This document shows positions 40,338-48,662 of a stretch of DNA of 64,000 nucleotides, piece after piece (the first letter of the stretch is position 1; every line of letters begins with the position of its first letter). Source of the DNA: CALJXB01 sp965225935 (GTDB lineage: Bacteria > Pseudomonadota > Alphaproteobacteria > Kiloniellales > JAKSDN01); the NCBI GenBank assembly GCA_965225935.1, contig CBDDCC010000010.1:186001-250000 (forward strand). The letters are read 5' to 3'. The notes beneath the pieces were generated by a model. The model did not search any database, had not been told where the DNA came from, and saw only the letters and a program-made list of their open reading frames with translations. The position numbers and the translations under genes were made by a program.

Positions 40338-40774
40338 AGTACAAGGCGGTCCTGCGCGTCACGTCCAAGCTGCTGATCCCGCCGATCCTGCTGTTCGCCC
40401 TCTACGTCCAGTTCCATGGCGACTTCGGGCCGGGCGGCGGCTTCCAGGCGGGCGTCATCTTCGCTTCGGCCTTCATTCTCTACGCCTTGCTGTTCGGCGT
40501 TTCGAGCGCCCGCCGGCTGGCGCCGGCCGGCGTCGTGCGGATCGCCCTGGCGCTGGGCCTGCTGCTCTACGCCGGGGTCGGGGTCGCGGGCCTGCTGCTG
40601 GGCGGCAACTACCTGAACTACTCGGTGCTGGCCCACGATCAGGTGCACGGCCAGCACCTTGGGATCATCCTCATCGAGTTCGGCGTCGGCATGACCGTGG
40701 CCGCGGCCATGATCACCATCTTCTTCATCTTCGCCGGCAGCGGGTCCGGTGCCGCGGGATCGGAGGACGCCTGA
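40334..40774 (+). CDS. mnhB: Na+/H+ antiporter subunit B (MnhB/MrpB)
   Basis: 146 residues and four membrane segments. KLLIPPILLFALYVQFHGDFGPGGGFQAGVI is the hallmark of MnhB (H-G-x-x-x-P-G-G-G-F-Q-x-G), followed by GNYLNYSVLAHDQVHGQHLGIILIEFGVGMTVAAAM. ATGA overlap with the previous gene. A short Gly/Ser tail ends the protein. Confidence 0.95.
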   Translation: MKYKAVLRVTSKLLIPPILLFALYVQFHGDFGPGGGFQAGVIFASAFILYALLFGVSSARRLAPAGVVRIALALGLLLYAGVGVAGLLLGGNYLNYSVLAHDQVHGQHLGIILIEFGVGMTVAAAMITIFFIFAGSGSGAAGSEDA

Positions 40775-40778
40775 GGCC

Positions 40779-41135
40779 ATGACGTTCCCCGGGCTCTTCA
40801 ACTACTGGATCGTCGTGGTCCTGATGATGATCGGCTTCTACGTCGTCATCTCCCACGGCAACCTGGTGAAGAAGATCTTCGGGCTGAACATCTTCCAGGT
40901 CTCGGTCTTCGTCTTCTACATCTCCATGAGCAACGTCGAAGGCGGCACCGCGCCGATCCTGGAGGAGGGCTACAAGCTCTACTCCAATCCTCTGCCCCAC
41001 GTGCTGATCCTCACCGCCATCGTCGTCGGCGTGGCCACCATGGCGCTCGGCCTGGCGCTGGTGGTGCGCATCCGCCAGGCCTACGGCACCATCGAGGAGG
41101 ACGAGATCGAGCAGCAGGAGGACGACCTGCCGTGA
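40779..41135 (+). CDS. mnhC: Na+/H+ antiporter subunit C (MnhC/MrpC, NuoK-like)
   Basis: 118 residues from ATG 40779, four bases after the mnhB stop; the longer frame is not supported. Three membrane segments of NuoK/MrpC type are present: YWIVVVLMMIGFYVVISHGNLVKKIFGLNIFQVSVFVFYI and LPHVLILTAIVVGVATMALGLALVVRI. The segment LVKKIFGLNIFQ corresponds to the conserved G-L-x-I loop. A Glu/Asp-rich tail follows. It overlaps the next gene as GTGA. Confidence 0.92.
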   Translation: MTFPGLFNYWIVVVLMMIGFYVVISHGNLVKKIFGLNIFQVSVFVFYISMSNVEGGTAPILEEGYKLYSNPLPHVLILTAIVVGVATMALGLALVVRIRQAYGTIEEDEIEQQEDDLP

Positions 41136-42643
41136 TCGCGCTCCACCTGCCGGCCCTCCAGGTGGTGCTGCCTCTGCTGGCGGCGCCCACCTGCGTGTTC
41201 TTCCGCAACCCGCGGGCCGCCTGGCTGCTGGCGTCGCTGGTCACCTGGGCGGCCTTCGCCATCTCGCTCGGCCTCCTGGTCCAGGTGCTCGACCACGGCA
41301 CCATCTCCTATGCCATCGGCGATTGGCCGCCGCCCTGGGGCATCGAGTACCGGGTCGATCTCTTCAGCGCCTTCGTGCTGGCGATCGTCTCGGGCATCGG
41401 CTCGCTGGTCATGCCCTTCGCGCGCGAGAGCCTGGAGCGGGAGATCCCGCGCGAGCGCATCTATCTCACCTACGTCATGTACCTGCTGTGCCTGACCGGG
41501 CTGCTCGGCATCGTGATCACCGGCGACGCCTTCAATCTCTTCGTCTTCCTCGAGATCTCGTCACTCTCCTCCTACGTGCTGATCAGCCTGGGGCGCGACC
41601 GGCGGGCGCTGACCGCCGCCTTCCGTTACCTCATCATGGGCACCATCGGCGCCACCTTCTACGTCATCGGCGTCGGTATGCTCTACATGATGACCGGCAC
41701 CCTCAACCTGGCCGATCTCGCCGAGCGGGTGCCGGACCTGATCCATCTGCGGACGGTCGACGCGGCGCTGGCTTTCCTGATCGTCGGCATCAGCTTGAAG
41801 TTGGCGCTCTTTCCGCTCCACCTCTGGCTGCCCAACGCCTACGCCTTCGCGCCCACCGTGGTGACCGTGTTCCTGGCGGCCACGGCGACCAAGGTCTCGG
41901 TCTACGTCATCATCCGCTTCCTCTACACGGTGTTCGACGGGCTGCCGATCTACCGGCCTGGGGTCATCGACGACGCCATGTTCGGCCTCGGCGTTCTCTC
42001 CATGCTGGCCGCCGGCCTGGTCGCCATCTTCCAGAACAACGTGAAGCGCCTGCTCGCCTATTCCAGCGTCTCGCAGATCGGCTACATGGTGCTGGGCCTC
42101 AGCCTGGGCAGCGTGGCGGGGCTCGCCGGCGGCATCATCCACATCTTCAACCACGCCATCATGAAGGCGGCCCTCTTCATGGCCGTCGGCTGCGCGGGGA
42201 CCCGCACCCGGGTCGTCACCATCGACGATCTTGCCGGCCTCGGCCGGCAGATGCCGGTCACCATGGGGGCGCTGGTGGTCGGCGCCCTCAGCCTGATCGG
42301 TGTGCCGCTGACGGTCGGCTTCGTGACCAAGTGGTACCTGATCCGCGCTTCGCTGGAGGCGGGCTCCTGGTTCGGCGCCCTGGTGGTGCTGGCGAGCGGC
42401 CTCTTCGCCGTCATCTATACCTGGCGCATCGTCGAGGCCGCCTACTTCCGGCCGCCGCCCGAGGACCGGGAGGAGGTGCGCGAGGCGCCGCTTGCCATGC
42501 TGATCCCGCTGGTGGTGCTGGCGGCCGGCTGCGTCGTCTTCGGCGTCAACTCGACCTGGACCATGGACCTGGCGATCGGGGCCGCCGAGTCCCTGATCGG
42601 CGACGCGGCGATCACGCAGATGCAGGGCGAGGGCGGCGCATGA
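41132..42643 (+). CDS. mnhD: Na+/H+ antiporter subunit D, first copy (MnhD/NuoN-like)
   Basis: 503 residues from a GTG that overlaps the mnhC stop. It is a 14-helix proton_antipo_M protein: GDAFNLFVFLEISSLSSYVLISLG holds the conserved membrane Glu, KLALFPLHLWLPNAYAFAPT the conserved Lys and discontinuous-helix Pro, and NNVKRLLAYSSVSQIGYMVLGLSLGS with HIFNHAIMKAALFMAVG the second half. These subunits carry the proton or cation path in Mrp and complex I. It is the closest of the three D-like subunits here to classical MnhD. Confidence 0.94.
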   Translation: MIALHLPALQVVLPLLAAPTCVFFRNPRAAWLLASLVTWAAFAISLGLLVQVLDHGTISYAIGDWPPPWGIEYRVDLFSAFVLAIVSGIGSLVMPFARESLEREIPRERIYLTYVMYLLCLTGLLGIVITGDAFNLFVFLEISSLSSYVLISLGRDRRALTAAFRYLIMGTIGATFYVIGVGMLYMMTGTLNLADLAERVPDLIHLRTVDAALAFLIVGISLKLALFPLHLWLPNAYAFAPTVVTVFLAATATKVSVYVIIRFLYTVFDGLPIYRPGVIDDAMFGLGVLSMLAAGLVAIFQNNVKRLLAYSSVSQIGYMVLGLSLGSVAGLAGGIIHIFNHAIMKAALFMAVGCAGTRTRVVTIDDLAGLGRQMPVTMGALVVGALSLIGVPLTVGFVTKWYLIRASLEAGSWFGALVVLASGLFAVIYTWRIVEAAYFRPPPEDREEVREAPLAMLIPLVVLAAGCVVFGVNSTWTMDLAIGAAESLIGDAAITQMQGEGGA

Positions 42644-44139
42644 CCAGCGGCACGGCCATGCTGCTGGCGCTGATCGTCCCCTGCGTCGGCGCCGTTCTGA
42701 TCTGGCTCTGCCGGTCCCGGCCGAACCTGCGCGAGGGCGTGACCCTGGTGACCGCCTTGCTGCTGTTCGGACTGGTGCTGAGCGTGCTGCCGGAGGTGAT
42801 CGCCGGAGGCCGGCCCCAGGTTCAGGTGGTGGAAATGTTCCCCGGCCTCGCCCTCAGCTTCACTGCCGAGCCGCTCGGGATCGCCTTCGCCGTCATCGCC
42901 AGCGGCCTCTGGATCGTCACCTCGCTCTACTCCATCGGCTACATGCGCGGGCACCACGAGGGCTACCAGACCCGCTTCTACGTCTTCTTCGCGCTCGCCA
43001 TCGCCAGCACCATGGGCGTCGCCTTCGCCGGCAATATGCTGACCCTCTTCGTCTTCTACGAGGCCCTCAGCGTTAGCACCTATCCGCTGGTCACCCACAG
43101 CGGAACGCCCGAGGCGAAGCGGGCGGGGCGGGTCTACCTCGGCATCCTGCTGGGCACCTCCATGGGCTTCCAGCTCCTGGCCATTGGGCTCACCTGGGTC
43201 GCGACCGGCACCCTCGACTTCACCGAGGGCGGCATCCTCGCCGGCCGGGTCTCCGACATCATGGTGGCGGTGCTGATGGCGCTCTACCTCTTCGGCATCG
43301 GCAAGGCGGCGATCATGCCGTTCCACCGCTGGCTGCCGGCGGCCATGGTGGCGCCGACGCCGGTGAGCGCCCTCCTGCACGCGGTGGCCGTGGTCAAGGC
43401 CGGGGTCTTCGCGGTGCTGAAGGTGGTGATCTACATCTTCGGCCTCGACCTCCTGACCTCGACGGGCGCCAGCCTCTGGCTCGCCTACGTGGCGGGGGCG
43501 ACCATTCTGATCGCCTCGCTGGTCGCCATGACCAAGGACAACCTCAAGGCCCGGCTGGCCTACTCGACCGTCAGCCAGCTCTCCTACGTGGTGCTGGGCG
43601 CCATGCTGGCCACGGGGAGCGGGGTGGTCGGCGGCGCCATGCACATCGCCATGCACGCCGTGGGCAAGATCACGCTCTTCTTCTGCGCCGGCGCCATCCT
43701 GGTGGCCAGCCACAAGACCGAGATCAGCCAGATGCGCGGACTGGGCTGGCGCATGCCCTTCACCTTTGCCGCCTTCTTCCTGGCCTCCATCAGCATCATC
43801 GGTCTGCCGCCCATGGGCGGGGCCTGGAGCAAGTGGGAGCTGGCGCTCGGCGCCGCCGAGACCGGGCAGGCGGTGCTGGTCGCCGTCCTCATGGTCTCCT
43901 CCCTGCTCAACGTCGCCTACCTCCTGCCGGTCGCTGTGCAGGGCTTTCTGCCGGAGCGCAACGGAAATGGGACCAGCGCCAGCCCTCTCGATCCGGGCGG
44001 TCGCTGGCAGATCAAGGAGGCGCCGCTCTTCTGCGTCGTGCCGCTCTGCCTCACCGCGCTCGGCTGCGTCGCGCTCTTCTTCTATGCCGGCGAGCTCTAC
44101 GCCTTCCTGCAGCCGCTCGCAGCGGGAGGATCGCCATGA
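42640..44139 (+). CDS. Na+/H+ antiporter subunit D, second copy (proton_antipo_M)
   Basis: 499 residues from an ATG overlapping the previous stop (ATGA). It has the same fold with GNMLTLFVFYEALSVSTYPLVTHSG (membrane Glu), KAAIMPFHRWLPAAMVAPTPVSALLHAVAVVKAGVF (the HxWLPxAM...P motif), DNLKARLAYSTVSQLSYVVLGAML and HAVGKITLFFCAGA. The P-F-H-x-W-L-P-x-A-M-x-A-P-T-P-V-S-A-L-L-H stretch is closer to NuoL/MrpA-type subunits, so it may take the place of the MrpA N-terminal half that is otherwise missing. Confidence 0.92.
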   Translation: MTSGTAMLLALIVPCVGAVLIWLCRSRPNLREGVTLVTALLLFGLVLSVLPEVIAGGRPQVQVVEMFPGLALSFTAEPLGIAFAVIASGLWIVTSLYSIGYMRGHHEGYQTRFYVFFALAIASTMGVAFAGNMLTLFVFYEALSVSTYPLVTHSGTPEAKRAGRVYLGILLGTSMGFQLLAIGLTWVATGTLDFTEGGILAGRVSDIMVAVLMALYLFGIGKAAIMPFHRWLPAAMVAPTPVSALLHAVAVVKAGVFAVLKVVIYIFGLDLLTSTGASLWLAYVAGATILIASLVAMTKDNLKARLAYSTVSQLSYVVLGAMLATGSGVVGGAMHIAMHAVGKITLFFCAGAILVASHKTEISQMRGLGWRMPFTFAAFFLASISIIGLPPMGGAWSKWELALGAAETGQAVLVAVLMVSSLLNVAYLLPVAVQGFLPERNGNGTSASPLDPGGRWQIKEAPLFCVVPLCLTALGCVALFFYAGELYAFLQPLAAGGSP

Positions 44140-44408
44140 GCGAGAAGGGTGGCGACGGCGGCGAGAAGCGCTACTGGCTCGACGATCCGCGCAACGTGGA
44201 GAAGATCGTCTGGGCGATCTTCGCGATCTGCGCCGTGCTGTTCTTCGCCGACGGCTTCTACGAGAAGCACGGCGAGGTCGCGGTCGAATACCTCTTCGGC
44301 TTCTACGCCATCTTCGGCTTCACGGTCTACGTCGGCCTCGTCCTGGTCGCCAAGTGGCTGCGCAAGTTCCTGATGCGCCCCGAGGATTTCTACGAGCCCG
44401 ATGATTGA
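44136..44408 (+). CDS. Small two-helix membrane protein of the Mrp cluster
   Basis: 90 residues with two hydrophobic segments (IVWAIFAICAVLFFADGFY and YLFGFYAIFGFTVYVGLVLVAKWL) between charged ends; the C-terminus reads MRPEDFYEPDD. ATG overlaps the previous stop as ATGA and its end overlaps the next gene by eight bases, so it is translationally coupled to both D-like neighbours. It is not one of the seven classical Mrp subunits; the position suggests an accessory or assembly subunit of the split antiporter. Function is not known. Confidence 0.85.
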   Translation: MSEKGGDGGEKRYWLDDPRNVEKIVWAIFAICAVLFFADGFYEKHGEVAVEYLFGFYAIFGFTVYVGLVLVAKWLRKFLMRPEDFYEPDD

Positions 44409-46107
44409 TTTCAGCCCAGGCCTGATCCTGATCCTCGGCGCGCTCCTGGTCCCCTTCCTGAGCGGCCCGGTGCGCAGCGCCTACATGCTGGTGCTGCCGC
44501 TGGTCGGCCTGGCGCTGGTCTTCACGCTGGAGCCCGGCGCCTATGGCAGGATCCCTTTCCTCGGGTTCGAGCTGACGACGCTCAGGGTCGACCGGCTGTC
44601 GAACGTCTTCGGCATCATTTTCTTCGGCGCGGCGGCCCTCAGCGTGCTCTACGCGCTGAAGGAACGGGAGACCATGCAGCAGGTGGCGGCGCTGGTCTAC
44701 TCCGGCAGCGCCATCGGCGCGCTCTATGCCGGCGACCTGATCACGCTCTTCGTGTTCTGGGAGATGACGGCGATCTCGTCGGTCTTTCTGATCTGGGCGC
44801 GGCGCAGCGAGCGCGCCTACCGGGCCGGCATGCGCTATCTGATCATCCAGGTGGGCTCGGGCGTGCTGCTCCTGGCGGGGGCGCTCTTCCACATCGCCGA
44901 GACCGGCTCGGTCGCCTTCGGCGAACTCGGCCTCGGCAGCCTGGGCACCACGCTGATCTTCCTCGCCTTCGGCATCAAGTGCGCCTTCCCCTTCCTGCAC
45001 AACTGGATGCAGGACGCCTATCCGGAAGCGACCTCGGGCGGCACGGTCTGGCTCAGCGCCTTCACCACCAAGCTTGCCGTCTACACCCTGGCCCGCGGCT
45101 ATGCCGGCACCGAGATTCTGATCTGGATCGGCTGCGCCATGACCGCCTTTCCGATCTTCTTCGCGGTCATCGAGAACGACCTGCGCCGGGTGCTGGCCTA
45201 CAGCCTCAACAACCAGCTCGGCTTCATGGTGGCCGGCATCGGCATCGGCACGGAGCTCGCCATCAACGGCGCCGTGGCGCACGCCTTCGCCCACATCCTC
45301 TATAAGGCGCTGCTCTTCATGTCGATGGGGGCCGTGCTCTACCGGGTCGGCCACGTGAAGGCCTCGAGCCTGGGCGGCCTCTACAAGAGCATGCCCTGGA
45401 CCGCCGGCTTCTGCATCATCGGCTCTGCCTCGATCTCGGCCTTTCCGCTCTTCAGCGGCTTCGTCTCCAAGTCGCTGATCCTGGCCGCCGCGGCCCACGA
45501 GGGCTACACGGCCGCCTTCCTCATCCTGCTGTTCGCCTCGGCCGGCGTGCTCGACCACTCGGGCATCAAGGTCCCGTTCTTCTCCTTCTTCTTCCACGAC
45601 AGCGGCATCAGGGTGAAGGAGGCGCCGAAGAACATGCTGGCGGCCATGGGGATCGCCGCCTTCCTCTGCATCGCCATCGGCGTCTGGCCGGGGCCGCTCT
45701 ATTCGATCCTGCCCTATCCCGTGGCCTTCGAGCCCTACACGGTCTCCCACGTGATCAACCAGTGCCAGCTCCTGATGTTCGCCATGCTGGCCTTCGTCTT
45801 TCTCATGCGCACCGGCCTCTATCCGCCCGAGCTGCCGTCGGTCAACATCGACTTCGACATCGTCTATCGAAAAGGCTTGCCGGCGCTGGTCCGGATCCTG
45901 GTCCGGACCTTCAGGCCGGTCGACCACAACATTCGCCGGGCCTTCCTCGGGACCTTCCGCCGCATCGTCGATCAGATCTACCGCCACCACGGGCCGGCGG
46001 GCGCGCTGGCGCGCTCGGTCGGGGCGGGCAGCATGGTCTTCTGGGTGGTGGCGATGCTGGCCGGCTACCTGGTGATCGCGCTGACGGGCTTCCTGCGGAT
46101 CCACTGA
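44401..46107 (+). CDS. Na+/H+ antiporter subunit D, third copy (proton_antipo_M)
   Basis: 568 residues and last gene of the cluster. Marks: GDLITLFVFWEMTAISSVFLIWARR (membrane Glu), KCAFPFLHNWMQDAYPEATSGGTVWLSAFTTKLAVY, ENDLRRVLAYSLNNQLGFMVAGIGIG and HAFAHILYKALLFMSMGAVL. The C-terminal 110 residues form an extension with an extra helix near the end (SMVFWVVAMLAGYLVIALTGFL) and a long amphipathic part, recalling the extended lateral helix of NuoL-type subunits. The start overlaps the small membrane protein gene. Together three D-like subunits, C, E, F, G, B and the DUF4040 protein can make a full Mrp-type complex. Confidence 0.92.
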   Translation: MIDFSPGLILILGALLVPFLSGPVRSAYMLVLPLVGLALVFTLEPGAYGRIPFLGFELTTLRVDRLSNVFGIIFFGAAALSVLYALKERETMQQVAALVYSGSAIGALYAGDLITLFVFWEMTAISSVFLIWARRSERAYRAGMRYLIIQVGSGVLLLAGALFHIAETGSVAFGELGLGSLGTTLIFLAFGIKCAFPFLHNWMQDAYPEATSGGTVWLSAFTTKLAVYTLARGYAGTEILIWIGCAMTAFPIFFAVIENDLRRVLAYSLNNQLGFMVAGIGIGTELAINGAVAHAFAHILYKALLFMSMGAVLYRVGHVKASSLGGLYKSMPWTAGFCIIGSASISAFPLFSGFVSKSLILAAAAHEGYTAAFLILLFASAGVLDHSGIKVPFFSFFFHDSGIRVKEAPKNMLAAMGIAAFLCIAIGVWPGPLYSILPYPVAFEPYTVSHVINQCQLLMFAMLAFVFLMRTGLYPPELPSVNIDFDIVYRKGLPALVRILVRTFRPVDHNIRRAFLGTFRRIVDQIYRHHGPAGALARSVGAGSMVFWVVAMLAGYLVIALTGFLRIH

Positions 46108-46127
46108 CGGCCGGTCCGGCCGAAGCC

Positions 46128-46898
46128 TCAGCCCCTCTCAGCGCGGAAGATCAGCTTGCGATCCTTGAGGATGGCGATCCGCCCTTCTTCGATCTCGAAA
46201 AGAGCGTCCCGGACCGACGGGGAGGCCGCCAGCACGTGCGCCGCGATCGCCGCGACCGCCGCTTCGTCGAGACCGGTGCGGCGGATCCAGTGGCCGTAGG
46301 GGTGGCGCTTGGCGTAGACGGTCTCCCGCTCGATGGCGAGGCCCGCCGCAGCGCAGGCGCCGTGCCATTCCTCTCGGCTGAGCGAATGGACGTGGGTCGC
46401 GTCGCGGCGCTTCTCCAAATCCTCCAGGAAGGCCGCCACCTCCGGATCATCCGGGGCCAGGCTGTCCTCGATCACCAGGCGGCCGTTCCGTTTCAGGACC
46501 CGGGCCGCCTCGCGAACGAAGCCGGGCACATCGTGGAAATGGTGGGGCGCGATGCGGCAGGTGACGAGATCGAGGCTGCCGCTCGCGAAGGGCAGGGCGT
46601 GCACGTCGCCGATCAGGTAGGCGAGGTTCGTCCGGCCCGCCTCGACGGCCCGCTCGCGGGCCACCCGGATCATGCCCGGCGCAATGTCGAGGCCGATGGC
46701 CATTGCCGCCTTGTCCGCTAGGCGGGAGGCCGTGTGGCCGGGCCCGGTGGCGAGGTCGAGGCAGGTCTCGCCTGCCGCCGGCGCGGCGAACTCGATCACC
46801 AGGTCCAGGTCGTCGCCCCGGGCATGGGTGGCGCTCGCGGCATAGGCCTCGGCCTGGCGGGAGAAGAGCTCGGCGGCGGCGCGGGGCTGGTCGCTCAT
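46128..46898 (-). CDS. Class I SAM-dependent methyltransferase (UbiE-like)
   Basis: 256 residues starting at ATG 46898, which overlaps the permease stop as ATGA. Motif I is CLDLATGPGHTASRLA, motif II AIGLDIAPGMIRVARERA, then DVHALPFASGSLDLVTCRIAPHHFHDVPGFVREAARVLKRNGRLVIED. This is the Methyltransf_11/UbiE group; the C-terminal 90 residues contain conserved H and W residues (EEWHGACAAAG). As third gene of an ABC transporter operon it may act on the imported compound. Confidence 0.88.
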   Translation of the reverse strand: MSDQPRAAAELFSRQAEAYAASATHARGDDLDLVIEFAAPAAGETCLDLATGPGHTASRLADKAAMAIGLDIAPGMIRVARERAVEAGRTNLAYLIGDVHALPFASGSLDLVTCRIAPHHFHDVPGFVREAARVLKRNGRLVIEDSLAPDDPEVAAFLEDLEKRRDATHVHSLSREEWHGACAAAGLAIERETVYAKRHPYGHWIRRTGLDEAAVAAIAAHVLAASPSVRDALFEIEEGRIAILKDRKLIFRAERG

Positions 46899-47638
46899 GG
46901 CGTCTCCGCCTGCCAGGGCAGCGCCAGGCGCAGCAGCCGGTCGACGGCGAAATAGAGCAGCACCGCGAAGACCGCGAGCAGGAAGAGGGCGGCGAACATC
47001 AGGTCGACCTGCAGGCGCGCGTTGGCATGGAGCATAAGATAGCCCAGGCCGGCGCTGGAACCCACCCACTCGCCGACGACCGCGCCGATGGGTGCCACGG
47101 CGGTCGCCACCCGGAGGCCCGAGGCGAGCGCCGGCAGGGCGGCCGGGATGCGGATCACCCGCAGCACGGCGAAGCGGCCGCCGCCCATGGTGCGCGCGAG
47201 ATCCAGCCAGCCCGGGTCGGTGCGCCTGAGGCCGTCGAAGAAGGCCGCGGTGACCGGGAAGTAGATGATCAGGGTGGCCATGGCGACCTTGGAGGCGAGG
47301 CCATAGCCGAACCAGAGCACCAGCAGCGGCGCCAATGCGAAGACCGGGACCGCCTGGCTCACCACCAGGACCGGCAGCAGCCACTGGCGCGCTGGCCGGA
47401 AGGCGGCGATGAAGAGCGCGCTGGCGCAGCCGAGCAGGGTGCCGAGGGCGAGGCCCAGCAGGATCTCGGCCACGGTGACGCCCGCGTTGGCCAGTAACAG
47501 CTCCCAATGCGCCACGAGGGCGCGGGCGACCGCCAGCGGGCCCGGCAGAATGAAGGCCTCGACTCCGGTCAGCCAGACCAGGAGCTGCCAGGCCGCCAGC
47601 AGGCCGCAGAAGATCACGAGGCCGCGCAGCAGGCTCAT
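46895..47638 (-). CDS. ABC transporter permease (ThiX/SsuC/TauC type)
   Basis: 247 residues, six predicted helices. The binding-protein-dependent transport signature is GLRRTDPGWLDLARTMGGGRFAVLRVIRIPAALPALASGLRVA, and HWELLLANAGVTVAEILLGLALGTLLGC is the usual first core helix of the SsuC/TauC/ThiX branch. ATGA overlaps on both sides. It pairs with the ATPase encoded directly upstream. Substrates in this branch are sulfonates, nitrate or pyrimidine precursors of thiamine. Confidence 0.9.
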   Translation of the reverse strand: MSLLRGLVIFCGLLAAWQLLVWLTGVEAFILPGPLAVARALVAHWELLLANAGVTVAEILLGLALGTLLGCASALFIAAFRPARQWLLPVLVVSQAVPVFALAPLLVLWFGYGLASKVAMATLIIYFPVTAAFFDGLRRTDPGWLDLARTMGGGRFAVLRVIRIPAALPALASGLRVATAVAPIGAVVGEWVGSSAGLGYLMLHANARLQVDLMFAALFLLAVFAVLLYFAVDRLLRLALPWQAETP

Positions 47639-48459
47639 GTCAGCTCCAGCACGTCCTGGCGGGCCCGGTCCAGGCGCTTCAGCAGGTCCGCCTGCTGGGC
47701 CAGCAGGTCGGCGTTGCCGGGATCGCGCGGCGGCGGTGGCAGGCCGCGCCCCGGCCCTTCGTTCGCGTCGAGGGCGGTCTCCAGTCGGGCCGGGCGGCCG
47801 GCCATGACGTAGATGCGGTGGCCGAGGCGGAGCGCCTCCAGGGGGTCGTGGGTGACCAGCAGCACCGTGCGTCCGGCGAGGAGGCGCGCGGCCAGCTCCT
47901 GGAGGGCGAAGCGCGTGATGGCGTCCAGCGCCGAGAAGGGCTCGTCCATCAGCACCAGGGGGCGGTCCTCCATCAGGGTGCGGGCGAGGGCCGTGCGCTG
48001 GCGCATGCCGCCGGAGAGGCGCGCCGGCAGGTCCGCCTCGTGCCCCTTGAGGCCCACCTGGGCGATCAGCCCGCGGGCCCGCTCCAACACCTCTGGATCG
48101 CGCTGCTCGCCGCGCAGCCGTGGGCCCAGGAGTACGTTGCCCAGCACGCCGCTCCAGGGCAGCAGCAGGTCCTGCTGGGCCATATAGGCGACCCGGTCCT
48201 GCACCGGCCGGCCGTGCTCGTCCACTGCCGTGCCCGGCGCCTCCTCCTCCTCACGGCCGCCGTTCTGGCGGACGCCGTCCCCGCCGGAGAGCCCGGCCAC
48301 CAGGCGCAGCAGGCTGGTCTTGCCCACCCCCGAGGGTCCCAGCAGACAGGTGGTGAGGCCGGCCGGGATCTCCGCGTCGAGCTGCTCGAATATGGTCGTG
48401 CCGCGATAGGAGAGGCTCGCGGCGTGGAGGCGGACGGCGGGCGGCGCGGTGGTGGGCAC
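47635..48459 (-). CDS. ABC transporter ATP-binding protein (ThiZ/SsuB/TauB type)
   Basis: 274 residues with Walker A GPSGVGKTS (41-49), Q-loop MAQQDLLLPWSGVLGNV, signature LSGGMRQRTALARTL, Walker B LVLMDEPFSALD and H-loop LLVTHDPLEAL. An insert of about 25 residues (NGGREEEEAPGTAVDEHGRP) between Walker A and the Q-loop is longer than in SsuB or TauB. It is the first gene of the operon; no binding protein is encoded in the window, and I found no TPP riboswitch core in the upstream 200 bases, so a thiamine-precursor role is not supported by regulation. Confidence 0.9.
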   Translation of the reverse strand: MPTTAPPAVRLHAASLSYRGTTIFEQLDAEIPAGLTTCLLGPSGVGKTSLLRLVAGLSGGDGVRQNGGREEEEAPGTAVDEHGRPVQDRVAYMAQQDLLLPWSGVLGNVLLGPRLRGEQRDPEVLERARGLIAQVGLKGHEADLPARLSGGMRQRTALARTLMEDRPLVLMDEPFSALDAITRFALQELAARLLAGRTVLLVTHDPLEALRLGHRIYVMAGRPARLETALDANEGPGRGLPPPPRDPGNADLLAQQADLLKRLDRARQDVLELT

Positions 48460-48662
48460 GTGAGGACGGCCATTCCTTGGCTGCAGGATCGGGCGACGGC
48501 CGGCGCCGCCGGCATCAGCTCCAGCGGGACCCTAAAGCCCCCGGCGGCCCGGCGCCAGCCGTGGGAGGCGCCGGTCCTGCCTTGTGGAGCGACGACCTCC
48601 ATTCCCAATCCCTCGGAGGGTTCTTATGCTTGGCCGGTCGGGAACCGGAGGACTGACGGGCC

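Noticed and set aside
41323..42639. Extension of the second MnhD-like frame upstream to 41323
   Set aside because: It overlaps the whole first MnhD gene in another frame; the ATG at 42640 has ATGA coupling and starts the conserved protein.
44320..46104. 594-codon minus-strand frame opposite the third MnhD-like gene
   Set aside because: Asp/Glu/Arg/His-rich antisense of membrane-protein codons, without SD or homology.
48460..48662. Possible TPP riboswitch before the ThiZ-like gene
   Set aside because: The CUGAGA and AACCUGAU core elements are absent; only GC-rich palindromes are seen.
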